Source: Sphingomonas azotifigens NBRC 15497
GTDB taxonomy: Bacteria; Pseudomonadota; Alphaproteobacteria; Sphingomonadales; Sphingomonadaceae
Reading direction: 5' to 3'
Length of the DNA stretch: 64,000 nucleotides
NCBI RefSeq assembly: GCF_002091475.1
Contig: NZ_BCTR01000007.1
Coordinates: 62,001-126,000 of the forward strand
Shown here: in pieces, positions 1-7,295 of the stretch
Position numbering within the stretch: the stretch's first letter is position 1
How the letters are laid out: the number at the start of each line of letters is the position of its first letter
Position numbers and translations under genes: made by a program
The notes under the pieces: model-generated
Seen by the model: only the letters and a program-made list of their open reading frames with translations
Databases searched by the model: none
What the model was told of the DNA's origin: nothing

Positions 1-1
1 A

Positions 2-253
2 CAGGCCTTTGCCGCGAAGAATGGCGGCGACCCGGGGACGATCACCGCGCTCGCCTATGACGCGGCGGGCGTCGCCAACAAGCTGCGCGAGGCCAATGCG
101 CTCAACATGAACGGGCTGGTCGACGCCAAGGGGTTTCACGGCGTCACCGGGCCGGTGCGGTTCCGCACCGACGGGTCGGTCGCGCGCGACTTCGCGATCG
201 TCGTCGCCTCGCGCGACGGCTATGCCAGCGTCGCGGTGAGTTCGGGGTCGTGA
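2..253 (+). CDS. C-terminal part of a type 1 periplasmic-binding-fold protein (possible penicillin-binding protein activator)
   Basis: An open frame enters from the left edge and stops at 251-253, giving the last 83 residues. The stretch ITALAYDAAG followed by GFHGVTGPVRF and DGSVARDFAIV resembles the end of Peripla_BP_6 proteins, the fold shared by LivJ-type receptors and the LpoA-like penicillin-binding protein activators of alphaproteobacteria. The family assignment rests on this short tail only. Its stop overlaps the GTG start of the next gene, so the two are probably translationally coupled. The start and any signal peptide lie outside the window. Confidence 0.5.
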   Translation, partial: QAFAAKNGGDPGTITALAYDAAGVANKLREANALNMNGLVDAKGFHGVTGPVRFRTDGSVARDFAIVVASRDGYASVAVSSGS

Positions 254-807
254 TCGAGCGCCGCGAAGCCGGCGAGACCGGCTTCACGCTGATCGAGCTG
301 ATGATCTCGCTGGGGCTGTTCGCGCTGATCGCGGTGGCGGGGCTGGCGCTGGTCGACGGGATCCTGCGCGTCAACGGGCGCACCGAGGCGCGGCTCGATC
401 GGCTGGCGGCGCTCCAGCGGACGATGTTCGTGCTGACCAGCGACCTCGACCAGATTTCGAACGGCCCGATCGAGGGGCGGGCGGACCGCCTGTCCTTCGC
501 GCGGACGGCGCCCGGCATCGGCGGGACGGCGATGCCGGTGCGCTATGCCGTCGCCGCCGGCGTGCTGGTTCGCGCGGCACCTGCGCCGCAATTGCTGCTG
601 CCGGGCGTGCTCGCTGCCCGGTGGCGCTTCTGGGACGGCGGCTGGCGCGATCGCTGGCCGGTCGACGACAGCGCCGAGGCCAAGGCGCGCTGGCCGCGGG
701 CGATCGCGCTCGACGTGCAGGCGGCGGGCCCCGGCGGCGCGCCGGTGACGCTGCGGCGCGTCGTGACGCTGCCGACCCGCGCACAACAGGAGCAGCAGCC
801 GCAATGA
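250..807 (+). CDS. gspJ: Type II secretion minor pseudopilin GspJ
   Basis: This 185-residue protein has a class III prepilin signal: a short charged leader, then the processing site G/FTLIELM at about residues 11-17 and a hydrophobic helix. Glu at mature position 5 is present. Length and the downstream GspK fit GspJ, a tip pseudopilin of the type II secretion pilus that is cleaved and methylated by prepilin peptidase at the inner membrane. The start is GTG and overlaps the preceding stop; the stop overlaps the gspK start as ATGA. No gspI sits immediately upstream and no gspL follows gspK, so the pair is detached from a full gsp cluster here. Confidence 0.85.
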   Translation: MIERREAGETGFTLIELMISLGLFALIAVAGLALVDGILRVNGRTEARLDRLAALQRTMFVLTSDLDQISNGPIEGRADRLSFARTAPGIGGTAMPVRYAVAAGVLVRAAPAPQLLLPGVLAARWRFWDGGWRDRWPVDDSAEAKARWPRAIALDVQAAGPGGAPVTLRRVVTLPTRAQQEQQPQ

Positions 808-1688
808 CACGCCAGCGCGAGCCCGGCGCGGCGGAGCAGGGCATGATCCTGGTCAACGTGCTGATGTTCGTCGCGATCGCCAGCGGGCTGGTACTGCTGA
901 TGATCGATCGCGAGGAATTGGCGCTCGATCGCGGCCTCCGGATGCGCGAGGCGGCGCGGGCGCAGGCGATCGTGCGCGGCGGCGAGCTGTCGGCGGTGGT
1001 GGCGCTGCGGCGCGACGGCGAGGTCGCCGGCGACGTCGATCACGCCCGCGAGCCCTGGGCCAAGCTCGCGACCACCGCCGCGCCGATCGAGGGCGGCACC
1101 TTCGACCTCGCGATCGGCGATGCCGAGGGGCGCTTCAACATCAATTCGGTGCGCAACGGCGAAGCGGGCGCGGTGGTGCTGCTCCAGCAGATCGCCAACG
1201 ATATCGACATGCCGCCCGAGCAGGTGATCGCGGCGATCCAGTATGTCCGGCTGCAAGGGCCCGTGACAGATCTGCGCCCGTTGCGCCTGGCGGGGCTCGA
1301 ACCAAAGGTCGCCGATCGGCTGGAAAAGGTGGTGACCGCGCTGCCGGGCATCACTGCCATCAACCTCAATGCCGCCGAGCCCGAACTGCTGCGTATCCTG
1401 TTCCAGGATCCGCTGGTGGCAAGCCGGCTGGTGCAGGTCCGCGCGCGGCAGGGCTTCCTGACCCTCAAGGATCTCGACGACCAGCATGTCACGCTGCCCT
1501 GGGGATGCTCGTTCAAGTCGAGCAGCTTCTGGGTGCGTACGCGCGCCACCATCGGCGGCACCACGCAGCAGGAGGCGACTCTGATCCAGCGGCGCCGCAC
1601 GCGGGACGGCAAGCTGGAGACCGTGCCGGTCGAGCGCTGGCGCAACGCTGCCGTGCCGCCGGGGGTGCCGGCATTCGGCACGCTTTGA
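804..1688 (+). CDS. gspK: Type II secretion minor pseudopilin GspK
   Basis: This 294-residue protein begins with a short polar leader, G-MILVNVLMFVAIASGLVLL, typical of GspK, in which the usual Glu at +5 is absent. The large globular part (GRFNINSVRN, then INLNAAEPELL and a helix-hairpin-like ARQGFLTLKDL) matches the GspK insert that caps the pseudopilus with GspI and GspJ. I placed the start at 804, overlapping the gspJ stop as ATGA; a longer frame from 621 lies inside gspJ. The next gene is unrelated, so the operon appears to end here. Confidence 0.85.
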   Translation: MTRQREPGAAEQGMILVNVLMFVAIASGLVLLMIDREELALDRGLRMREAARAQAIVRGGELSAVVALRRDGEVAGDVDHAREPWAKLATTAAPIEGGTFDLAIGDAEGRFNINSVRNGEAGAVVLLQQIANDIDMPPEQVIAAIQYVRLQGPVTDLRPLRLAGLEPKVADRLEKVVTALPGITAINLNAAEPELLRILFQDPLVASRLVQVRARQGFLTLKDLDDQHVTLPWGCSFKSSSFWVRTRATIGGTTQQEATLIQRRRTRDGKLETVPVERWRNAAVPPGVPAFGTL

Positions 1689-1791
1689 CGTGGTCTTGCC
1701 AGCGGCACGCGGCCGTGCTCGCGCAATAGAGTGTTGAGGCGCGGCGGAAACTCTGGTGTGATCGGGTGCCAGGACAAGGCGGAGCGGCACG

Positions 1792-2388
1792 TTGGACTTT
1801 CTACCGTTTTTTGGCCGCCGCGACGTTCGCCGCTGGCGCGACCTGCATGTGGCGATGGCCCGTGCGGTGTTGCAGCAGGCTGCGGCCGATCTGGTCGAGG
1901 CGTTCGATGCCGACCTTTCCCAGGCCGATTGGCAGGACGGGCTGATCGAGCAGACCCGCTTCGTCGCCACCCGCATCGCCCCGGTCGTCCGCCAGGTGGC
2001 CGAACCGCTGGCGCGCCGCGTGATAGAGGAGGCGGATCGCGCGCTGCAGCCGATCGCCTATCACCATCTGCAATGGCAGCCGCTGCCGATCGATGCGAGC
2101 CTGATGCGCGACATGATGGAGGAACTGGGCGACTGGGCCGCCGCGGGCGGCACTGCGCTCACCGGGCTGGTGCGCGGTGCGGCGACGACCCTGCCGATCG
2201 CCGGCGGGCTGGGCAAGGTCGCCGCCTCGGGGGACTGGATGCGGCTGCGGGCCGAGGCGCGGCTGCGTGCGAAGGTGCAGGCCTATATCCAGGCGACGGT
2301 GGTGCAGGGGCCGAACGGTCGTCCGGCGCTGCTCGAACATGTCATCGGCCTATTGCGGGACGCGGCCCGGCACGCCCGGCCGCTATGA
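1792..2388 (+). CDS. Hypothetical protein
   Basis: A 198-residue protein of unknown function starts at TTG 1792, preceded by a purine-rich AAGGCGGAG. It is mostly helical by eye, with acidic and basic stretches, and contains a small Ala/Gly-rich segment (AAAGGTALTGLVRGAATTLPIAGGLGKVAA) that could be a short membrane-associated hairpin. No family was recognised. It stops only three bases from the convergent ybaK stop. Codon use looks like that of its neighbours. Confidence 0.6.
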   Translation: MDFLPFFGRRDVRRWRDLHVAMARAVLQQAAADLVEAFDADLSQADWQDGLIEQTRFVATRIAPVVRQVAEPLARRVIEEADRALQPIAYHHLQWQPLPIDASLMRDMMEELGDWAAAGGTALTGLVRGAATTLPIAGGLGKVAASGDWMRLRAEARLRAKVQAYIQATVVQGPNGRPALLEHVIGLLRDAARHARPL

Positions 2389-2391
2389 CAT

Positions 2392-2865
2392 TCAGGCGCT
2401 GATAGCGGTTACCGTCGCCTCCAGAACGCGCACCGCATCGGCCGGCGAAAGCCGCAGCTGCAAGCCGCGTTGTCCTGCGTTGATAAACACATAGGGCTCG
2501 CTGACAGCGGTTTCCTCGATCACCGCGGGGAGCGTGCGCATCTGCCCGAACGGGCTGATGCCGCCGACCTTGTAGCCGGAGAGGCGCTCGGCATCCACCG
2601 GCTTCATCATCTCCGCCGATTTGCCCCCGAGCGCCGCCGCCAGCTTCTTCATCGCCACCTGCCGGTCCGAGGGCAGGATGGCGAGCACCGGCTTGCCGTC
2701 GACCTTGGCCATCAGTGTCTTGAGAACGCGCGCGGGCGGTTCGCCCAGCGCTTCGGCCGCTTGCAGCCCGATCGCGTCGGCATCGGGGTCATAGGCATAG
2801 GCGTGCACCGTGAACGCGATCTTGGCCGCTTCGAGCATCCGCGTGGCGCGGGTAGCCTTCGACAT
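2392..2865 (-). CDS. ybaK: Cys-tRNA(Pro)/aminoacyl-tRNA deacylase YbaK/EbsC
   Basis: At 157 residues this is the normal length for the YbaK/EbsC branch of the ProX/INS editing superfamily, which hydrolyses mischarged Cys-tRNA(Pro) in the cytoplasm. The conserved lysine lies in RVLKTL (Lys49). The LAILPSDRQVAMKKLAAALG segment and the GGISPFGQ motif are both present, as expected for YbaK. It is transcribed alone and converges on the preceding unknown gene. Start ATG is at 2865. Confidence 0.92.
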   Translation of the reverse strand: MSKATRATRMLEAAKIAFTVHAYAYDPDADAIGLQAAEALGEPPARVLKTLMAKVDGKPVLAILPSDRQVAMKKLAAALGGKSAEMMKPVDAERLSGYKVGGISPFGQMRTLPAVIEETAVSEPYVFINAGQRGLQLRLSPADAVRVLEATVTAISA

Positions 2866-3004
2866 GGTTGCACTTCCCCTTCCAGGGCATGCCCCGTGGC
2901 ATGCGTCGCACCTCCGTGCAAGCCCGCATGCCCGGGGAAGTACCTGTTAACCCTGCTGTTCTAGCATCCGCGAGATCTCCCTTGGGGGGAGGCGGAGTCC
3001 CGAT

Positions 3005-3727
3005 ATGTCCTTGCTCGGAATGGCGCTGTTCGCTCTGGTTGCGGGAAGTTCGCCCGTCGCAACGCCGCGGGTCGCGATCATCGACAGCGGGGTGGCGGAA
3101 ACCCCCGAACTGCGCGGAAAGCTGATCGCCGAATATGACCTTGCCGGCAACGGGCGAGCGCCGTTCCGGCCGCGCTACGACCATGGCACGATGGTGGCGA
3201 CGATCCTTACCCGGGCGGCGGCGGGGCAGGTCGCGATCGTGTCCCTGCGGATCGACGACCCGGCGGGTTGCCGGCCCGGCGCCAATCCGCCCTGCCAGCC
3301 CAGCGCGACGCCGATCGTCGCGGCGATCCGGAAGGCGATCGACCTGCGCGTCGATGCGATCAACATCTCGCTGGCACTGGCCGATGATCCCGCGATCACC
3401 AGCGCCGTGCACGACGCCGCCACGGCCGGTATCTTGGTGGTGCTCGCCGCCGGCAACAACGGCCTGCCACACCCCGGCAACCTGTCGATGGCGCGGCGGG
3501 GCTATCCGAATGCGGTGCTGGTCGGCGCGCTCGATCCGGCGGGCAAGCCCTGGGCCGGCACCAACCGACCGGACGCGGACCGGCGGGATTACGTCTATGT
3601 CTGGCAGCGCGGGGTCGACGTGCCGACCAGCCTCGCCGACGGGCGCGCGGCGACCGGCACCGGGACGTCCTTCGCGGCCCCGATCGAGACCGCACGGCGC
3701 ATTGCCCATCGCCGGCACACGGCCTGA
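3005..3727 (+). CDS. Small S8-family (subtilisin-like) serine protease, probably exported
   Basis: This 240-residue protein has a complete subtilase triad: Asp27 in AIIDSG, His60 in DHGT and Ser222 in GTSFAAP, with oxyanion Asn151 in AAGNNG. A hydrophobic N-terminus (residues 3-15) may be a signal sequence, but no propeptide domain is visible and the catalytic domain starts almost at once. It is close to the minimum size for a subtilase. A GGAG-type ribosome site lies about 10 bases before ATG 3005. No inhibitor or obvious substrate gene is adjacent. Confidence 0.88.
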   Translation: MSLLGMALFALVAGSSPVATPRVAIIDSGVAETPELRGKLIAEYDLAGNGRAPFRPRYDHGTMVATILTRAAAGQVAIVSLRIDDPAGCRPGANPPCQPSATPIVAAIRKAIDLRVDAINISLALADDPAITSAVHDAATAGILVVLAAGNNGLPHPGNLSMARRGYPNAVLVGALDPAGKPWAGTNRPDADRRDYVYVWQRGVDVPTSLADGRAATGTGTSFAAPIETARRIAHRRHTA

Positions 3728-3873
3728 AATTTTCGGAAACATCCCTGGCATTGCGGAACTTTGAGGAATGGGTATGGTTCCAGCCCAGGAGAGGCTGCAG
3801 CGTAAACATACGACATGCCTGTCCTCGTTTCGGCTTTGCCGGAACGGGAACATGAGACAATGGAAAAACAAGT

Positions 3874-4281
3874 ATGTGGATGAGTTTGCTTGTCGCGATG
3901 CTGGCAGCAGCACCGCAAGCCGGAGAGGGTGTCGAAGGTCGCTGGAAGACCCAAACGCGCAACGCGATCGTCGAGATCCAGCGCTGCGGGCCATCGATCT
4001 GTGGCCGGATCCTGACCTCGGATGCGCTGCGCACCAACCCCGATCTGCGCGATGCCAATAATTCGAATGCGCAGCTCCGCACCCGACCGCTGAAGGGGCT
4101 GCAGATCCTGAACGGCTTTACCCCGTCGGGCACCAACTGGAGTGGCGGCAAGATCTACAACGCCGAGGATGGCAAGACCTACAGCGCCGACATCACGCTG
4201 GCGGGCCCCGATCAGCTGAAGCTGCGCGGCTGCGTGTTCAAGCCGTTCTGCCGTACCCAGACCTGGACCCGGGTTCGCTGA
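3874..4281 (+). CDS. DUF2147 domain exported protein
   Basis: A 135-residue protein has a short signal peptide (MWMSLLVAMLAAAPQAG) and the DUF2147 pattern: EGRWKT near the mature N-terminus, ICGRI, PLKGLQIL, WSGGKIY, EDGKTY and a closing RTQTWTRV. DUF2147 proteins are small periplasmic beta-rich proteins of unknown role, often found near lipid or hydrocarbon functions. Cysteines at CGPSIC and CVFKPFC could form disulphides. It is followed after 50 bases by the FadL-like gene, which suggests co-transcription. ATG 3880 is an alternative start. Confidence 0.85.
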   Translation: MWMSLLVAMLAAAPQAGEGVEGRWKTQTRNAIVEIQRCGPSICGRILTSDALRTNPDLRDANNSNAQLRTRPLKGLQILNGFTPSGTNWSGGKIYNAEDGKTYSADITLAGPDQLKLRGCVFKPFCRTQTWTRVR

Positions 4282-4331
4282 CGCGGCGCTTCGGCGCCGT
4301 TTCGCGACACCCCAGTAGCGTGAGAAACATC

Positions 4332-5621
4332 ATGAAAAAGCTTAACCTCCTCCTCCTCGCCGGCAGCACGCTGGCGACCGGTACCGGCTTTGCGGGCGTT
4401 GCCCATGGCCAGGCCTTCTATCTCCAGGAACAGTCGGCGCGTGGCGCCGGGCGCGCCTTTTCGGGCGAGGTCGCCGATACCGGCGCGGCCTCGCTGTGGT
4501 GGAACCCCGCCGCGATCGCCGATGCCGAGCGCATCGAGGTCAACCTCAACGCGGCGGCGATCCTGCCGCGCGGCGAGGTGGTCGATACCGGCACGCTGAT
4601 CCGCCGCCCCGGCGGCCAGCCGTTCGCGCCGATCGGCGGCGACAGGACCAGCCGCAATCCGATCAACAACGGCGTGCTGCCGTCGGGTGCGGTCGCCGTG
4701 CCGCTCGGCCACCGGGTGGCGCTCGGCCTGGCGGTGACCTCGCCCTACAGCTTCACGACCGATTATGCGTCGAGCAGCTGGGCCCGCTACAGCGCCGACA
4801 AGACCCGGCTGCGCACCGTCGATATCCAGCCCTCGATCGCGGTATCGGTGACCGACTGGCTGCGCGTCGGTGCCGCGGCCAATGTCGAATATACCGATGC
4901 CAGCCTCAGCAATGCGCTGCCCAACCTGGTCGCCAGCCTGCCCGATGGCCGGCAGGAACTGAAGGGCGATGGCTGGGATGTGGGCTGGAGCGCCGGCTTC
5001 CAGATGCACAGCGACCGGGTGACCGCGGGCTTCAGCTACAAGTCTGCCATCCGCCACAAGCTGAAGGGTGACCTGACGGTGAGCGGGCTAGTCGGGCCGC
5101 TCCAGACCGGCAACCTCGCCCTGTCGAACGTGCAGGCGGACTTCTACACGCCCGCCCAGCAGATCGCGGGCGTGCGCTGGCGCGCCACCAACAAGCTGAC
5201 GCTCAACGGCCAGGTGGTGCATTATAACTGGGACAAGTTCGATGCGATCCGCCTCGGTGCGCCGGTCAATACGGCGATCCCCGAAAACTATCGCGAGAGC
5301 TGGAGCTATGCCGGCGGCGTCGACTATATGGTCACGCCCGCGCTGACCCTGCGCGCCGGCGTGCAGCGCGCCACCACGCCGACGCAGAACGGGCAGCGCG
5401 ACGCCCGTGTGCCCGATTCCAACCGCTGGAATTTCGGTGCCGGCGGCTCCTATGCGGTCACGCGCAACATCGTGCTCGACGCGGCAGCCAATTATGTCGA
5501 CTTCGCCAATGCCCCGATCGACCGCGCGACGATCGCGGCGGGATCGACTATCCTGACGCAGGGGCAGTTGCGCAACGCCCGGGCATTCGTGTTCTCGCTG
5601 GGTGGTCGCGTGCATTTCTGA
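4332..5621 (+). CDS. FadL/OmpP1-family outer-membrane hydrophobic-compound channel
   Basis: This 429-residue protein has a signal peptide ending in AHGQA and the family N-terminus AFYLQEQSARGAGRAFSG...TGAASLWWNPAAIA. The NPA motif and the alternating aromatic strands fit the 14-stranded FadL barrel, which passes fatty acids or other hydrophobics by lateral diffusion. I chose ATG 4332 (MKKLNLLLLAG); GTG 4320 is in frame. The last residue is Phe, as usual for Omp assembly. The DUF2147 gene just upstream is probably in the same unit, and a hairpin follows at 5646. Confidence 0.88.
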   Translation: MKKLNLLLLAGSTLATGTGFAGVAHGQAFYLQEQSARGAGRAFSGEVADTGAASLWWNPAAIADAERIEVNLNAAAILPRGEVVDTGTLIRRPGGQPFAPIGGDRTSRNPINNGVLPSGAVAVPLGHRVALGLAVTSPYSFTTDYASSSWARYSADKTRLRTVDIQPSIAVSVTDWLRVGAAANVEYTDASLSNALPNLVASLPDGRQELKGDGWDVGWSAGFQMHSDRVTAGFSYKSAIRHKLKGDLTVSGLVGPLQTGNLALSNVQADFYTPAQQIAGVRWRATNKLTLNGQVVHYNWDKFDAIRLGAPVNTAIPENYRESWSYAGGVDYMVTPALTLRAGVQRATTPTQNGQRDARVPDSNRWNFGAGGSYAVTRNIVLDAAANYVDFANAPIDRATIAAGSTILTQGQLRNARAFVFSLGGRVHF

Positions 5622-5645
5622 GGCGACTTGAACGGAACGATTGCG

Positions 5646-5677
5646 ACGCCGTCGGCCCCACGGGTCGGCGGCGTTTC
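5646..5677 (+). terminator. Probable rho-independent terminator of the FadL-like gene
   Basis: A hairpin with outer stem ACGCCG/CGGCGT and inner CCC/GGG pairing is followed by TTTCG. It sits 25 bases after the FadL stop and before the chosen start of the methyltransferase. Confidence 0.55.
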
Positions 5678-5795
5678 GCTTTCTCAGCCTTTATCCGAAG
5701 GGGAGGGCTTAAGGGCAAACGCGGGACTATCGCGCGAGACCGCGAGCACCTATCCGGAACGACCGGTATCTACACCAAGTCTTAAGGATGTTCCC

Positions 5796-7166
5796 GTGAC
5801 CGACCTCGAGTCCCCCGATCGCCTGAGCGAGGCCCGCACCGCACTGGCGCAGGCGATGGCGCTGCACGAGCAAGGGGATCTGGCGGCGGCGGAGGTGCGC
5901 TACCGCGCGACCCTCGCATATGGCTATCGACCGGTGGAGGTACTGCCGCTGCTGGCGGGCCTGCTCGGGCGGCTGTCGCGGCCCGAAGATGCGCTGGCGG
6001 CCTGGGACGAGTTGCTGGCGATCGAACCCGATCATGTTGTCGCGCTGCACGAGAAGGGGCTGACGCTGCACTGGCTCGGCCGCAGCGATCAGGCCATCGC
6101 GCCGCTGGAGCGGGCCTGCGCGCTCGATCCCGGCAATCCCACGGCGCTGGGCAACCTGGCCGTCGTGCTCGCCGATGTCGGGCGCACTCTGGAGGCGTTG
6201 ACGCTGTTCCGGCGCGCGCTGGCGCTGCAGCCGGACAATCTGCACCTGCGGCACCAGGCCCGGCGGCTCGGCGCGGCATCGGTGCCCTTCTGGCATATCC
6301 CCATGATGAACGACACGCCGCGCAACGACGCGTTCGAGGCGGCGATCCGGGCGGCGATCGCGGTTGCCGGGCCTGAAGCGGGCGTGCTCGATATCGGCGC
6401 CGGCAGCGGGCTGCTCTCGCTGATGGCGGCGCGGGCGGGCGCGCGCAAGGTCGTCGCCTGCGAGATGGAGCCGATGATCGCGGAAATGGCCGCGCAAATC
6501 GTCGCGCGAAACGGCTATGCCGATCGTATCACCGTGCACGCCATGCCGTCGACCGAGCTCGCGGTGGGCAAGGAACTCGACGCGCCGGCCAAGATCCTGG
6601 TCTCCGAGATCCTGTCGAGCGACCTGTTGACCGAGAAGGTGCTCGACACGTTCGAGGACGCGCACCGCCGCCTGCTCGCGCCCGATGCCATCGTCATCCC
6701 GCGCGCCGCCAGCGCGATCGGATGCCTGGTCGCGAGCGAGACGCTGGCGGACTATGCGTTCGTCGGCGAGGTTTCCGGTTTCGATCTTTCACCGTTCAGC
6801 GATTTCGCGCCGCAGCGCCTGCCGATCCACGGGACGATGACGGGGTGGCAGCGTCTGTCCGACGATGTGGAACTGGTGCGGCTGAACCTGACCGAGAAGA
6901 AGCACGACGCGACGCTCGCCCGGCTGCGCATTCCGGTTACCGCCAGCGGTCGTGCGATCGGCATCGTGCAATGGATGCACATCGATCTCGCCGAGGGGAT
7001 CGTCTTCGACAACCATCCAGACGGCTATCAGGATGGCGGCTGGCTGCAGGTGCTGCACAGCTTCCCGGCACCGATCGACGTGCAGGCGGGCGACACGCTC
7101 GACATTGCCGTGGGCCATGATCGCATCACCCTGATCCTGTGGCCGTTGTCGGCGACGCGCGACTAG
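5796..7166 (+). CDS. TPR-repeat protein with PRMT-like SAM methyltransferase domain
   Basis: I place the start at GTG 5796, eight bases after AAGGA; the frame stays open to 5628 but that part holds a terminator. The 456-residue protein has several TPR helices (about residues 10-165), then a Rossmann methyltransferase with the SAM loop DIGAGSG (near residue 199) and acidic post-strand motif ACEMEP. The segment SEILSSDLLTE places Glu271 and Glu280 like the double-E hairpin of protein arginine methyltransferases, and a C-terminal beta-barrel-like part follows. A role in protein arginine methylation is inferred; the substrate is unknown. Confidence 0.78.
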   Translation: MTDLESPDRLSEARTALAQAMALHEQGDLAAAEVRYRATLAYGYRPVEVLPLLAGLLGRLSRPEDALAAWDELLAIEPDHVVALHEKGLTLHWLGRSDQAIAPLERACALDPGNPTALGNLAVVLADVGRTLEALTLFRRALALQPDNLHLRHQARRLGAASVPFWHIPMMNDTPRNDAFEAAIRAAIAVAGPEAGVLDIGAGSGLLSLMAARAGARKVVACEMEPMIAEMAAQIVARNGYADRITVHAMPSTELAVGKELDAPAKILVSEILSSDLLTEKVLDTFEDAHRRLLAPDAIVIPRAASAIGCLVASETLADYAFVGEVSGFDLSPFSDFAPQRLPIHGTMTGWQRLSDDVELVRLNLTEKKHDATLARLRIPVTASGRAIGIVQWMHIDLAEGIVFDNHPDGYQDGGWLQVLHSFPAPIDVQAGDTLDIAVGHDRITLILWPLSATRD

Positions 7167-7295
7167 GTGTCTGGTTCGAGCGCCCGAGAACACAGGCCTG
7201 ATGGGGATCCAGGATCGCCTGACGCGATGCCATCCAGGGATGAACGGTCAGGTCTGGGCAATCGTCAGACCCCATCAAAAGCCGGGACGAAACAC

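Noticed and set aside
621..803. Longer GspK start
   Set aside because: The extension lies in gspJ in another frame, and GspK prepilin features begin just after 804.
3730..3873. Possible small gene before the DUF2147 gene
   Set aside because: Frames starting near 3768 have no ribosome site and run out of phase through the DUF2147 gene.
5628..5795. N-terminal 56 residues of the methyltransferase frame
   Set aside because: This part contains a terminator hairpin and low-complexity sequence, whereas GTG 5796 has a good ribosome site.
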